Notes: generated by a model from the letters alone, not told the origin. Shown: positions 54,005-63,785, counted from the stretch's first letter. The stretch: DNA of 64,000 nucleotides from Pseudomonas graminis (GCF_004364335.1 NZ_SOCR01000005.1:416529-480528), one strand, 5' to 3'. Translations and numbers: made by a program.

Positions 54005-54364
54005 ACAGGCACTCCAAAATAACGGGATTCGAAAACCACTGACGCTTAAATCGGAGGCTCAGCTTTAGCTGGCTCGCGAGTGCGTGGTCAAGGTGGCGCA
54101 AGATTAGCTTATAAGCGAGTCCGCTAACCATCCTCGCCTTACGCAGGCAGCTGTCTTGCGAACCATTACTGCTGAAATCATATGAAAACATCGGTCTGTA
54201 GGGGCATGCCGTGAAAGGAATCAAAACTGTACTGGTTTTGCTCACCCAGCTATACGCCGGTCGGAAACGACAAAACCCGTCAGCAGTGACCTGCCAACGG
54301 GTTTTGTTTGAACAATTCGGGTTGCTGGCGAGAGGCTCGTGGCCTGGGACCAGCAGACGCTAGA
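54005..54364. other. 360-bp intergenic region before the DUF1127 gene
   Basis: Contains the hairpin at 54271-54311 (next entry). The left part should hold the promoter of the DUF2388 run. No gene is seen. Confidence 0.5.
54271..54311 (-). terminator. Probable terminator after the DUF1127 gene
   Basis: CAAAACCCGT and ACGGGTTTTG form a perfect 10-bp stem with a 16-base loop; the loop and the short T-runs (TTTTG) make it moderately strong at best. It follows the DUF1127 stop on the minus strand. Confidence 0.65.
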
Positions 54365-54580
54365 TTAGCGCCAGAACGGCTTGCTCAGCTCTTCGTAACG
54401 CTGGGATTCGCTGATACCGGCGTCAGCCAGCAAACGTGCATCCAGACGAGCCAGTTGATGGCGGCTGGACAGACGACGCTGCCAGAGCATCAGGTTGGCG
54501 AACATGCGCAGCGGCAACGAGGCTTGTGCGGTTTTTGCGGTGTCTTCGTAGAACAGTTCGGAACTGACGGTGCGTTCCAT
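54365..54580 (-). CDS. DUF1127 family small protein (YjiS-like)
   Basis: A 71-residue protein. The C-terminal half carries the DUF1127 core: RRLSSRHQLARLDARLLADAGIS, an arginine-rich helix pair ending KPFWR. Ribosome site GGAAG lies about 10 bases upstream. Members occur next to MocR-type regulators (yjiR-yjiS in E. coli); short DUF1127 proteins in other bacteria affect RNA turnover or phosphate and carbon metabolism, but the role here is unknown. Confidence 0.9.
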   Translation of the reverse strand: MERTVSSELFYEDTAKTAQASLPLRMFANLMLWQRRLSSRHQLARLDARLLADAGISESQRYEELSKPFWR

Positions 54581-54899
54581 GATGCTTCTTCCTTCCGCTT
54601 GTGGCGGGATTAGAGAGTGACTTGATTGGTGACAATATTCCTCTCATTGCCCTTCTCTCTCTAGACACAGTTCATTTGTATTGTGCTGCTCCAGTTAACT
54701 GTTAAACACCACTGTTTTGTTCGGAAGTGGGGCAACTGTATGGGTCTGCACCAGAAGCGTGCTTTTTGGATGCTTACACGGATGATTTGCGGTTTTACCT
54801 CAAACAAATCACCCGTACAGCAGTACAGTTTTTGCCGGTTTTACGTTCAGCTCGCGAACTGTGACGACGAAAGATCATCACAGCGCTCAAACTGTGTTT
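54581..54899. promoter_or_regulatory. 319-bp upstream region of the DUF1127 gene with seven ACTGT/ACAGT pentamers
   Basis: Pentamers at 54667 (ACAGT), 54698, 54711, 54735, 54825 (ACAGT), 54858 and 54891, all within 230 bp. The 54825-54858-54891 series is spaced exactly 33 bp, and 54667-54698 is 31 bp, near three helical turns. This resembles MocR-family operators; no MocR gene is in the window. The region also contains the 3' flank of the acetyl-CoA hydrolase gene. No coding sequence seen. Confidence 0.6.
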
Positions 54900-56393
54900 T
54901 CAGATCGTCAGCATGTGACCAGTTTCTTCCAGGTTAAGGTGCCAACTGAGTGCATCCCGAAGCACATGCGGGGTGTGGCCGCCAATTGCGCAGGCGCGGC
55001 GGAAGTAATCATTCAGCGCCTCGCGATAGGCCGGGTGCACGCAGTTGTCGATGATGACCCGGGCACGTTCGCGGGGCGCCAGGCCCCGCAGGTCTGCCAG
55101 TCCGATCTCTGTCACCAGGATGTCCACGTCGTGTTCGGTGTGGTCCACATGGCTGACCATCGGCACCACGCTTGAGATTGCGCCGGCTTTGGCAATGGAC
55201 TTGGTCACGAAAATGGCGAGGTGGGCATTGCGGGCGAAGTCGCCTGACCCGCCTATCCCGTTCATCATCCGCGTGCCACCCACGTGAGTGGAGTTGACGT
55301 TTCCGTACAGATCGAACTCCAGGGCGGTGTTGATACCAATGATACCCAGGCGGCGAACGACCTCCGGATGGTTCGAGATTTCCTGAGGGCGCAATAACAG
55401 TCTGGATCTGTACTGCTCGAGGTTGTCATAGACCGCGGCGTGCTTGCGCTCTGACAGCGTCATGGAGCAGCCCGACGCGAAATCCAGTTTGCCCGCCTCG
55501 AACAGATCGAACGTCGAATCCTGCAGCACTTCCGAATACATGGTCATGCCGTGAAAGGGTGAATCGATCAGCCCAGTCATGACGGCATTGGCGATCGTGC
55601 CTACCCCGGCCTGCAGCGGCATCAGTTGATTGGTCAGTCGGCTCAGCCGCACTTCGTTCTTGAAGAACTCGACCAGGTGGCCCGCGATGGCCTGGGTGTC
55701 GGTGTCTGCCGGCAATACCGTCGACGGCGAGTCAGGTTGATTGCTGATCACGATGCCGACGATCTTGGCCGGATCGATCCTCACGGCCTGGCTGCCGATT
55801 CGGGTGTCCGTCTTGAGCACCGGGATCGGCAGGCGCGTCGGCCGGTAGGTCGGTATATAGATGTCGTGCAGCCCTTCCAGCTCCAGGGGCTGGGCGAGGT
55901 TGATCTCGATGATCACGTGTTCAGCAAGAATGGCGAAGCTCGCCGAGTTGCCAACGGACGTGCTGAGCACCAGGTGCCCTTCTTCGGTGATCGCCACACA
56001 TTCAATCACGGCGATATCCACGGCCTTGATCTGGCGATTGCGCAGCTGCTCGACGGTGTCCGACAAATGCTGGTCTATGAACATCACGGTGCCGTCGTTG
56101 ATGGCCTTGCGCAGGGTGCTGTCCACCTGAAACGGCATGCGGCGGGAGAGTACTCCGGCTTCAGTCAGCTGCTTGTCCAGATCGTTGCCCAGGCTGGCGC
56201 CCGTCATCAGGCTGATCTTCAAGGGTGTTGTCTTGGCCCGGTCAGCCAGCGCCTGGGGCACGGCTTTGGCTTCGCCGGCGCGGGTGAAGCCGCTCATACC
56301 GACGGTCATGCCGTCCTTGATCAAGGAAGCGGCGTCGGCCGCGCTCATTATCTTGCTCATCAGCGAGGGCAGACGGATTCGTTCACGGTGCAT
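54900..56393 (-). CDS. Acetyl-CoA hydrolase / succinyl-CoA:acetate CoA-transferase
   Basis: 497 residues from the start at 56393. Class I CoA-transferase fold with two similar halves. GMTVGMSGFTRAGEAKAVP opens the first, and the second contains MTMYSEVLQDSTFDLFEAG, where the family's catalytic glutamate is expected, and GIGGSGDFARNAHLAIFV. It swaps CoA between succinate and acetate or hydrolyses acetyl-CoA in acetate metabolism. Equivalent to PA5445. It stands alone between the pnt operon and the DUF1127 region, convergent with neither. Confidence 0.9.
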   Translation of the reverse strand: MHRERIRLPSLMSKIMSAADAASLIKDGMTVGMSGFTRAGEAKAVPQALADRAKTTPLKISLMTGASLGNDLDKQLTEAGVLSRRMPFQVDSTLRKAINDGTVMFIDQHLSDTVEQLRNRQIKAVDIAVIECVAITEEGHLVLSTSVGNSASFAILAEHVIIEINLAQPLELEGLHDIYIPTYRPTRLPIPVLKTDTRIGSQAVRIDPAKIVGIVISNQPDSPSTVLPADTDTQAIAGHLVEFFKNEVRLSRLTNQLMPLQAGVGTIANAVMTGLIDSPFHGMTMYSEVLQDSTFDLFEAGKLDFASGCSMTLSERKHAAVYDNLEQYRSRLLLRPQEISNHPEVVRRLGIIGINTALEFDLYGNVNSTHVGGTRMMNGIGGSGDFARNAHLAIFVTKSIAKAGAISSVVPMVSHVDHTEHDVDILVTEIGLADLRGLAPRERARVIIDNCVHPAYREALNDYFRRACAIGGHTPHVLRDALSWHLNLEETGHMLTI

Positions 56394-56520
56394 GTGTTTA
56401 ATCTCAGACAAAGATGCGTGAGCGAAGTCTAGAGATTTGAGGTTTGTTCGTCCCGCTACCAAGGTCGCAATAAAGGCTCTAATTAGCGCCTGTGCGCGAG
56501 AAACACTTTTACCTGGGCTG

Positions 56521-56561
56521 TAAAAAACCCTCGGCCATGAGCTGCGCCGAGGGTTGTTTTA
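56521..56561 (-). terminator. Intrinsic terminator of the pnt operon
   Basis: AACCCTCGGC and GCCGAGGGTT, a 10-bp perfect stem with a 10-base loop; on the minus strand the stem is followed by TTTTTTA. It lies 17 bases beyond the pntB stop. Confidence 0.93.
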
Positions 56562-56577
56562 TCGCGGGTTGCAGCAG

Positions 56578-58023
56578 TTATTCGATCGCTTTGACCATAT
56601 CCTCGATGACCTTTTTGGCATCACCAAAGACCATCATGGTTTTGTCCAGGTAGAACAGCTCGTTATCCAGGCCCGCGTAGCCGCTGGCCATGGAGCGCTT
56701 ATTGACGATGATGGTCTTGGCCTTGTACGCCTCAAGGATTGGCATGCCGGCAATCGGCGACTTGGGATCGTTCTTGGCCGCCGGATTGACCACATCGTTG
56801 GCGCCAAGCACCAGGACGACGTCCGCCTGACCGAACTCGGAGTTGATGTCCTCCATCTCGAACACCTGATCGTAAGGCACCTCGGCCTCCGCCAGCAGTA
56901 CGTTCATGTGCCCCGGCATCCGACCGGCCACCGGGTGGATCGCGTACTTCACGGTGACGCCCGCGTGGGTCAGTTTTTCGGTCAACTCTTTAAGCGCATG
57001 CTGCGCTCGAGCGACCGCCAGCCCGTAGCCCGGAACAATGATTACGGTATCTGCGTTGGTCAGCAGGAAGGTCGCGTCGTCAGCTGAGCCCGATTTGACC
57101 GGTCGGGCTTCCTGGGTGCCGCTCGCAGCACCGGCATCCGTTGCGCCACCGAAGCCGCCACCAATCACGTTGAAGAACGAGCGGTTCATCGCTTTGCACA
57201 TGATGTACGACAGAATCGCGCCGGAAGAGCCGACCAGAGAACCTGCGATGATCAGCATCGAGTTGTTCAGCGAGAAGCCAATACCTGCTGCTGCCCAGCC
57301 TGAGTAGCTGTTGAGCATCGACACCACGACCGGCATGTCTGCGCCACCAATCGGGATAATCAGCAGCACGCCGATCACGAACGCGAGGATCAGCATGGTG
57401 CTGAACGCGTACAGGCTACCCGTCAGCATGAACATGATGCCGAAAAGCAGCGTCGCCAGCCCGAGAATCAGATTGAGCTTGTGCTGACCCGCAAATTGCA
57501 CCGGTGCGCCCTGGAACAAACGGAATTTGTATTTGCCCGACAGCTTGCCGAAGGCGATGACCGAACCGGAGAACGTAATCGCCCCGATCGCCGCGCCAAG
57601 AAACAACTCCAGACGGTTGCCCGCAGGAATCGGATCGCCCAAGTGGTGAACGATGCCCAGCGACTGTGGCTCGACCACGGCAGCGATGGCGATGAACACG
57701 GCTGCCAGGCCAATCATGCTGTGCATGAAAGCGACCAGTTCCGGCATCTTGGTCATTTCGACGCGCTTGGCCATGATCGCACCGGCAGTGCCGCCGACCA
57801 GCAAGCCAATAAGAATATAACCAATGCCTGCGCTGGCACCGTCGGTGGACAACGCGGCCAGTTTAAACACTAGTCCGATCGTGGTCAGAACAGCCAGGCC
57901 CATGCCGAGCATGCCGAACAGGTTGCCTCGGCGCGACGTGGTCGGGTGAGACAAACCCTTCAGCGCCTGGATGAAGCAGATGGCTGAAACGAGGTACAGC
58001 AAGGTGACGAGGTTCATGCTCAT
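56578..58023 (-). CDS. pntB: Pyridine nucleotide transhydrogenase, beta subunit
   Basis: 481 residues. About nine transmembrane segments followed by an NADP-binding domain III (IIVPGYGLAVARAQHALKEL, and KRSMASGYAGLDNELF). It uses the proton gradient to transfer hydride from NADH to NADP+. Its ATG overlaps the stop of pntAB by one base (TAATG). Last gene of pntAA-pntAB-pntB, as in P. aeruginosa PA0195-PA0196. Confidence 0.95.
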   Translation of the reverse strand: MSMNLVTLLYLVSAICFIQALKGLSHPTTSRRGNLFGMLGMGLAVLTTIGLVFKLAALSTDGASAGIGYILIGLLVGGTAGAIMAKRVEMTKMPELVAFMHSMIGLAAVFIAIAAVVEPQSLGIVHHLGDPIPAGNRLELFLGAAIGAITFSGSVIAFGKLSGKYKFRLFQGAPVQFAGQHKLNLILGLATLLFGIMFMLTGSLYAFSTMLILAFVIGVLLIIPIGGADMPVVVSMLNSYSGWAAAGIGFSLNNSMLIIAGSLVGSSGAILSYIMCKAMNRSFFNVIGGGFGGATDAGAASGTQEARPVKSGSADDATFLLTNADTVIIVPGYGLAVARAQHALKELTEKLTHAGVTVKYAIHPVAGRMPGHMNVLLAEAEVPYDQVFEMEDINSEFGQADVVLVLGANDVVNPAAKNDPKSPIAGMPILEAYKAKTIIVNKRSMASGYAGLDNELFYLDKTMMVFGDAKKVIEDMVKAIE

Positions 58024-58343
58024 TACTTGGCCACCTCGTCTTTAACCTTGGGCGCTTTCTTTTTGAACATCTCCAGCATGCGCCGGGTGACCAGAAAACC
58101 GCCGAAGACGTTAACCGCGGCCAGCGCGACGGCCAGGGTGCCCATGGTTTTGCCCAGTGGTGTCACTGTCAGCGCTGCGGCAAGCATGGCGCCAACGATG
58201 ACGATGGCCGAGATAGCGTTGGTTACCGCCATCAACGGCGTGTGCAGCGCAGGCGTCACGTTCCAGACCACGTGGTAGCCGACGTAAATGGCCAGCACGA
58301 AAATGATCAGGTTGTAGATACCGGGTGAGATGAACTCTTCCAT
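58023..58343 (-). CDS. pntAB: Transhydrogenase alpha subunit, membrane part
   Basis: 106 residues from 58343 (GAGGATAA ribosome site). Three transmembrane segments ([52 protein letters not shown]). In E. coli this region is the C-terminus of a single PntA; here it is split, as in other pseudomonads. Confidence 0.93.
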   Translation of the reverse strand: MEEFISPGIYNLIIFVLAIYVGYHVVWNVTPALHTPLMAVTNAISAIVIVGAMLAAALTVTPLGKTMGTLAVALAAVNVFGGFLVTRRMLEMFKKKAPKVKDEVAK

Positions 58344-58354
58344 TATTTTTATCC

Positions 58355-59476
58355 TCAGCCGTTCTTGCGGATGACTTGGCCATCGCGGCACATAAGGCAC
58401 GCGGCAACGATGTCGTCTTCGAGGTTGATCTGGAACTGTCCTTCGGGCGTGAAGAGCAGCTTCATGAAGTCCAGCAGGTTGCGGGCATAAAGAGCAGATG
58501 CATCCGCCGCGACCATGGCGGGCAGATTCGTGTGACCGACGATGGTCACACCGTGCTCGACCACGACTTGATCTGCCACAGTCAGAGGGCAGTTGCCGCC
58601 CTGCGCCGCGGCTAGATCGATTACTACCGAACCAGGCTTCATTTGCGCGACCGTATCAGCGCTCAACAGCACCGGCGCTTTGCGACCGGGGATCAACGCC
58701 GTAGTAATCACGATGTCCGCCTGCCTGGCGCGCTCGTGAACGGCCACTGCCTGACGCTGCATCCAGCTGGCTGGCATCGGGCGGGCGTAACCGCCGACGC
58801 CGACGGCAGCCTCGCGCTCCTCGTCAGTCTCGTAAGGTACGTCAACGAACTTGGCCCCTAACGACTCGATCTGTTCCTTCACCGCGGGACGTACGTCCGA
58901 GGCCTCAATGACCGCACCTAGACGTTTGGCAGTGGCGATGGCCTGCAGCCCCGCAACGCCCGCTCCGAGAATCAGCACGCGCGCTGCTTTCACCGTACCG
59001 GCCGCTGTCATCAGCATGGGCATGAAGCGCGGGTAGTGATGCGCCGCCAATAGCACAGCCTTATAGCCGGCGATGTTGGCCTGGGAAGACAGCACGTCGA
59101 GGCTTTGCGCGCGAGAGGTGCGTGGCGCGGCTTCGAGGGCAAAGGCGGTGATCCCGCATTCAGCCAGCTTGGCGATCATGTCGTTATTGAAAGGGTTGAG
59201 CATCCCTACAACCACTGCGCCGTTTCTGATCAGCGGCAGCTCAGCTTCGCTGGGAGCGGAAACCTTGAGGATGAGTTCGGCGCCAAACGTATCAACGGCG
59301 GTCCCGATCAATGCGCCTGCTGCCTCATAAGCACTGTCCGTCACGCTCGCTGCAATGCCAGCGCCGTTCTGAACAGTCACCGTGTGGCCTTGGGCGATGA
59401 GCTTTTTGATGGTCTCGGGAGTGGCGGCGACCCGGGTTTCACCAAGCTGGGTTTCGAGGGGGACTCCAATGTGCAC
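58355..59476 (-). CDS. pntAA: Transhydrogenase alpha subunit, NAD-binding part
   Basis: 373 residues. The start is GTG at 59476 with AGGAG seven bases upstream. Alanine dehydrogenase/transhydrogenase N- and C-terminal domains with [22 protein letters not shown] as the NAD(H)-binding glycine-rich loop. Domain I of the proton-translocating transhydrogenase. First gene of the operon; spacing to pntAB is 11 bp. Confidence 0.95.
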   Translation of the reverse strand: MHIGVPLETQLGETRVAATPETIKKLIAQGHTVTVQNGAGIAASVTDSAYEAAGALIGTAVDTFGAELILKVSAPSEAELPLIRNGAVVVGMLNPFNNDMIAKLAECGITAFALEAAPRTSRAQSLDVLSSQANIAGYKAVLLAAHHYPRFMPMLMTAAGTVKAARVLILGAGVAGLQAIATAKRLGAVIEASDVRPAVKEQIESLGAKFVDVPYETDEEREAAVGVGGYARPMPASWMQRQAVAVHERARQADIVITTALIPGRKAPVLLSADTVAQMKPGSVVIDLAAAQGGNCPLTVADQVVVEHGVTIVGHTNLPAMVAADASALYARNLLDFMKLLFTPEGQFQINLEDDIVAACLMCRDGQVIRKNG

Positions 59477-59902
59477 GTCAAATCTCCTGCGTGATCTTAT
59501 TGTCTTTAATTAGGCCAGCGCGCTACGGCCCGAGGGCTGGAATTGCGATCACTACGCCCGTTAAAACAGCCGGGCGCGGCATTTTGCAGGGGATGCCAGA
59601 GGCCTTCAAGGGTTTCTGTAACTGAACGAAAAATGTACTACAAGTCACCCTGTGACCGATTGACGCACTAAATCAGTCAATTAGTTGATTTGTATGAGTT
59701 TTAACAAATTAGACGCGCCCAGAGGAACTCGAGCGAAAGAAATCGGAAATGTCATGGAAATAAGCTGGAGGGCTCTATTTGTATGACTATTCAAGTGTTG
59801 GAATCAAAAAAGGAATGTGTGTCGCAAATGCGACATATCAAGATATCTGTAGGTTTTAAGAGGTAAGAACTACATACAAAGGTCCGGATTGCGGTTGAGT
59901 GA
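59477..59902. promoter_or_regulatory. 426-bp AT-rich region upstream of the pnt operon
   Basis: The region lies between pntAA (leftward) and the 3' end of the LysR gene. The part 59640-59890 is clearly lower in GC than the rest of the window. An inverted repeat AAATCA...TGATTT sits at 59670-59691 and an AAGATATCT-type dyad near 59840. No gene recognised; probable pnt promoter and regulator sites. Confidence 0.5.
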
Positions 59903-60799
59903 TCAGGGCAGCGAGTAGGCCTCCGCCTGCCGAATCAGCCAGTCGCGAAACGCTTTCAGTGACGCTGATTCCGTCTTGCGCTCCGGGATCATCAAGTAAT
60001 ACGCCTTTGTGCTTGAGAGCTGGTGAGAGTTGGCAATCACCAGGCGCTTTTCGGTCAATTCATGCTGAATAAGGAACGGCGGGATCAGCGCCACACCCAT
60101 GTCATGCATAGCTGCCTGCGCGAGCATGGAGAATAGCTCGTAACGCGGACCTGTCATGTCGCGGGCCACGCTCATGTCCAGCGAGTTGAACCACTGCCGC
60201 CAGGCGTAGGGCCGAGTGGTCTGTTGAAGCAGCGGCATCTCGGCCAGTTCTTGAGCGCTGATGCTGTGCCGTGCCCCAAGCAGTGCGGGGCTACAGACTG
60301 GCATCGGGTTTTCGCCCATCAGTCTGTGAGATTCGGTACCGGACCAATCAGCATCACCAAAGTAGATCGCCGCGTCGAATTCGGTATCCGCGAACAAGAA
60401 GGGCCGCGTTCGGTTGGTCAAATTGATGGTGACGTCAGGATGTTTCTTCTGAAAATCTTTCAGGCGCGGAAGTAACCATTGCGTGCCGAATGTGGGCACC
60501 ACTGCGAGTTCGATCACATTGATGCCCTGATGGCCCATCACTGACAGCGTGTCGCGCTCAACGGCATCGAGTTGCGTTGCGATGCGCCGGCTGTAGGACA
60601 GGCCTGCCTCGGTAAGCTTTACTCCCCGTCGCGAACGTCGGAACAGGCCGACGTTCAAGAACTCTTCCAGGCTCGCGACCTGTCGGCAGATTGCGCTCTG
60701 GGTCAGGGAAAGCTCCTCGGCTGCCTTTGTGAAGCTCTCGTGCCGCGCGGCTGCCTCGAAGCTGACGAGTGCGGCGGTGCTGGGGATTTTGCGACGCAT
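59903..60799 (-). CDS. gcdR: LysR-type regulator, probable GcdR
   Basis: 298 residues from 60799 (AAAGG upstream; the longer start at 60814 is rejected). The N-terminal winged HTH (FTKAAEELSLTQSAICRQVASLEEFL) is followed by a LysR substrate-binding domain. It is divergent from gcdH by 174 bp, the arrangement of P. aeruginosa PA0448-PA0447, where the regulator controls glutarate use. Effector probably glutarate or glutaryl-CoA; inferred from context. Confidence 0.88.
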   Translation of the reverse strand: MRRKIPSTAALVSFEAAARHESFTKAAEELSLTQSAICRQVASLEEFLNVGLFRRSRRGVKLTEAGLSYSRRIATQLDAVERDTLSVMGHQGINVIELAVVPTFGTQWLLPRLKDFQKKHPDVTINLTNRTRPFLFADTEFDAAIYFGDADWSGTESHRLMGENPMPVCSPALLGARHSISAQELAEMPLLQQTTRPYAWRQWFNSLDMSVARDMTGPRYELFSMLAQAAMHDMGVALIPPFLIQHELTEKRLVIANSHQLSSTKAYYLMIPERKTESASLKAFRDWLIRQAEAYSLP

Positions 60800-60973
60800 G
60801 TACCTTTGCCTCACTCAGAAGGGCCGACGGGCCAGTAACCAATGTGCGTTGGAGTGAGAAATTAGCACAACATGATGCGAAATCGTCGTTTGCTCGCTTA
60901 AGGGTTCAGGCCTAGGCTCACCCCATTACTTTTCCGGCAAATCCGGAAACGCATTTGGTGAGGAGAGAGTCAC
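60800..60973. promoter_or_regulatory. Divergent regulatory region between gcdR and gcdH
   Basis: 174 bp that must hold the GcdR operator and both promoters. It contains ATTAGCACAACATGATGC-type sequence compatible with a LysR T-N11-A site near 60860, but I cannot fix the operator. A GAGGAGAG ribosome site precedes gcdH. Confidence 0.45.
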
Positions 60974-62155
60974 ATGAGCGGTAAGGCAAGTTTCAGTTGG
61001 ATCGACCCCCTGTTGCTGGACCAGCAACTCACCGAAGAAGAGCGCATGGTTCGCGACAGCGCCGAGCAGTTCGCCAGGGACAAGCTGGCGCCGCGCGTGC
61101 TGGAGGCCTTCCGGCATGAGAAGACAGATCCGGCCATCTTCCGTGAGATGGGTGAGATAGGTCTCCTCGGCGCTACAATCCCGGAGCAGTACGGGGGCAG
61201 CGGCCTGAATTATGTGTGTTACGGCTTGATCGCTCGCGAAGTCGAGCGCGTCGATTCCGGTTACCGCTCAATGATGAGCGTGCAGTCCTCTCTGGTCATG
61301 GTGCCTATCAACGAATTTGGCACCGAAGCGCAAAAACAGAAGTACCTGCCAAAACTTGCGTCGGGTGAATGGATTGGTTGCTTCGGCCTTACCGAACCCA
61401 ATCATGGTTCGGATCCGGGCGCGATGATCACTCGTGCGCGGAGCGTCGAGGGCGGCTACCGTCTGACCGGCAGCAAAATGTGGATCACCAACAGCCCAAT
61501 CGCCGACGTGTTTGTTGTATGGGGCAAAGATGACGCTGGGGACATCCGCGGCTTCGTATTGGAAAAAGGCTGGCAAGGCCTGACGGCCCCGGCGATTCAC
61601 GGCAAGGTAGGCCTTCGCGCTTCGATCACCGGCGAGATCGTGATGGACAACGTGTTTGTGCCGGAAGAGAACATCTTCCCGGACGTCCGAGGTCTCAAAG
61701 GGCCTTTCACGTGCCTGAACTCCGCCCGCTACGGCATCTCATGGGGCGCGTTGGGGGCTGCCGAGTTTTGCTGGCACACCGCGCGTCAATATACGCTGGA
61801 CCGTCAACAGTTCGGCCGTCCGCTGGCAGCTAATCAGCTGATTCAGAAAAAGCTCGCTGACATGCAGACCGAGATCACGTTGGCGCTTCAAGGCTGCCTG
61901 CGTCTTGGCCGCATGAAAGACGAGGGCACCGCAGCGGTCGAAATCACCTCCATCATGAAGCGCAACTCCTGCGGCAAGTCGCTGGACATCGCGCGTATGG
62001 CCCGTGACATGCTGGGTGGTAACGGCATTTCTGATGAGTTCGGTATCGCCAGACATCTGGTCAACCTGGAAGTGGTCAATACCTACGAAGGTACTCATGA
62101 CGTCCATGCGCTCATCCTGGGGCGCGCGCAGACCGGCATCCAGGCCTTCTATTAA
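60974..62155 (+). CDS. gcdH: Glutaryl-CoA dehydrogenase
   Basis: A 393-residue acyl-CoA dehydrogenase fold protein. FAD/substrate motifs [16 protein letters not shown] and [16 protein letters not shown], then [20 protein letters not shown] and the C-terminal [20 protein letters not shown], where the catalytic base glutamate (YEGT) lies. Converts glutaryl-CoA to crotonyl-CoA with CO2 release, in lysine and glutarate degradation. GGAGAGA precedes the start. Confidence 0.93.
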   Translation: MSGKASFSWIDPLLLDQQLTEEERMVRDSAEQFARDKLAPRVLEAFRHEKTDPAIFREMGEIGLLGATIPEQYGGSGLNYVCYGLIAREVERVDSGYRSMMSVQSSLVMVPINEFGTEAQKQKYLPKLASGEWIGCFGLTEPNHGSDPGAMITRARSVEGGYRLTGSKMWITNSPIADVFVVWGKDDAGDIRGFVLEKGWQGLTAPAIHGKVGLRASITGEIVMDNVFVPEENIFPDVRGLKGPFTCLNSARYGISWGALGAAEFCWHTARQYTLDRQQFGRPLAANQLIQKKLADMQTEITLALQGCLRLGRMKDEGTAAVEITSIMKRNSCGKSLDIARMARDMLGGNGISDEFGIARHLVNLEVVNTYEGTHDVHALILGRAQTGIQAFY

Positions 62156-62165
62156 GGAGCCTGCA

Positions 62166-63386
62166 ATGGGCGCGTTATCGCATTTGCGTGTGCTGGACTT
62201 GTCGCGTGTGCTCGCCGGCCCGTGGGCAGGACAGATTCTGGCTGACCTGGGTGCGGAGGTGATCAAGATCGAGCGCCCAGGCAATGGCGACGACACCCGC
62301 GCCTGGGGGCCGCCCTTTCTGAAGGATCCGCGCGGAGAAAACACGTCGGAAGCTGCGTACTACCTGTCAGCCAACCGTAACAAGCAGTCCGTCACCATAG
62401 ACTTCACTCAGCCTGAAGGGCAGAGGCTGGTTCGGGCGCTGGCGGCGAAGTCCGATATTGTGATCGAGAACTTCAAGGTTGGCGGGCTGAAGGCCTACGG
62501 TCTGGATTACGAATCGCTGCAGTTGGAAAACCCCAGGCTCATCTATTGCTCGATTACCGGGTTCGGTCAGACGGGTCCGTACTCCAAGCGAGCAGGTTAC
62601 GACTTCATGATCCAGGGGCTCGGTGGGCTAATGAGCCTCACTGGTCGTCCCGAGGGGGAAGCTGGCGCAGGACCGGTAAAGGTCGGCGTGGCGCTGACGG
62701 ATATTTTGACCGGGCTGTATTCGACTTCTGCGATTCTTGCTGCTCTGGCGCATCGGGATCAGGGAGGGGCTGGTCAGCACATCGACATGGCGTTGCTGGA
62801 CGTGCAGGTCGCCTGCCTGGCGAATCAGGCAATGAACTACCTGACGACGGGCGTATCGCCAAGGCGACTGGGTAATGCTCACCCGAATATCGTCCCCTAC
62901 CAGGATTTCCCCACTGCCGATGGCGATTTCATTCTCACCGTGGGGAACGACAGTCAGTTCCGCAAATTCGCAGAAGTGGCTGGGCAACCGCAGTGGGCCA
63001 GCGATCCGCGGTTCGCGGGTAACAAGCAGCGCGTGGCGCATCGTGCTGCGTTGATCCCGTTGATCCGGCAGGCGACCGTCTTCAAGACCACGGCTGAATG
63101 GGTAACAGCGCTGGAGAGGGCAGGCGTTCCGTGTGGGCCTATCAATGATGTCGCCCAAGTGTTCGCAGATCCGCAGGTACAGTTCCGCGGTCTGCAGCTG
63201 GATATGCCACATGCATTGGGCGGGACTGTCCCTCAGGTTGCCAGCCCGATCCGTTTATCAGCGACCCCTGTTGAATACCGGCGTGCGCCGCCTTTGTTGG
63301 GAGAGCATACGTTGGAGGTTCTTACCGGCGTATTGGGGTTATCAGACGCCGAGGTTATTGCGCTGCGTGAGGCAGGTGTTCTCTGA
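62166..63386 (+). CDS. gcdG: Family III CoA-transferase, probable glutarate CoA-transferase
   Basis: 406 residues starting at 62166, AAGGAG nine bases upstream; only 10 bp after gcdH, one operon. Family III (CaiB/BaiF) motifs: LSRVLAGPWAGQILADLGAEVIKIERPGNGDDTR, and IDMALLDVQVACLANQ with the likely catalytic aspartate. In P. aeruginosa the equivalent (PA0446) activates glutarate with succinyl-CoA, supplying the substrate of GcdH. Confidence 0.92.
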   Translation: MGALSHLRVLDLSRVLAGPWAGQILADLGAEVIKIERPGNGDDTRAWGPPFLKDPRGENTSEAAYYLSANRNKQSVTIDFTQPEGQRLVRALAAKSDIVIENFKVGGLKAYGLDYESLQLENPRLIYCSITGFGQTGPYSKRAGYDFMIQGLGGLMSLTGRPEGEAGAGPVKVGVALTDILTGLYSTSAILAALAHRDQGGAGQHIDMALLDVQVACLANQAMNYLTTGVSPRRLGNAHPNIVPYQDFPTADGDFILTVGNDSQFRKFAEVAGQPQWASDPRFAGNKQRVAHRAALIPLIRQATVFKTTAEWVTALERAGVPCGPINDVAQVFADPQVQFRGLQLDMPHALGGTVPQVASPIRLSATPVEYRRAPPLLGEHTLEVLTGVLGLSDAEVIALREAGVL

Positions 63387-63491
63387 AGGCTGATATGCCG
63401 TGTTTGTAACTGGCTAGTCTGCATATAAACAGAAGGAAGTGTCGGATTTCCCTGAGGTTTTAGGTTTTTCACCAAAAGTTCAAATTAGGTG

Positions 63492-63519
63492 TTGACGCTC
63501 CTCTGGATCTGTCTATAAT
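63492..63519 (+). promoter_or_regulatory. rRNA promoter 1
   Basis: TTGACG (63492-63497), 16-bp spacer, TATAAT (63514-63519), then a C-rich discriminator TCGCCCC. Confidence 0.82.
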
Positions 63520-63638
63520 TCGCCCCACTTCCGTCGCAGACGAAACGGAAAACTCCTTGATAATCAAAGAGTTGGACGAAGTAGCAGCGAGGAATGCTTC
63601 GGTTCAGATGCTTGAATCGACAGCGGTGAAAAAGGCAG

Positions 63639-63666
63639 TTGACAGCAGGTTGTAACGCTGTAGAAT
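63639..63666 (+). promoter_or_regulatory. rRNA promoter 2
   Basis: TTGACA (63639-63644), 16-bp spacer, TAGAAT (63661-63666), then TCGCCTCCC. Confidence 0.82.
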
Positions 63667-63757
63667 TCGCCTCCCGCTGACGTGAGACGTTAAGTCGAAC
63701 GAAGCGCAAGTGGTTGAAGTTGATCAGGAAACTTTGAAAACTTCTTAAAATAACCGC

Positions 63758-63785
63758 TTGACAGATACAAGAGACGCTGTAGAAT
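63758..63785 (+). promoter_or_regulatory. rRNA promoter 3
   Basis: TTGACA (63758-63763), 16-bp spacer, TAGAAT (63780-63785), then GCGCGCCTC. Spacers 2 and 3 both end in CGCTG or ACGCTG next to the -10, as if one promoter had been duplicated. Confidence 0.82.

Noticed and set aside
54859..54884. CRP/Vfr-like half sites TGTGA and TCACA
   Set aside because: The halves are separated by 13 bases instead of 6, so this is not a standard Vfr site; the first half overlaps one of the ACTGT pentamers.
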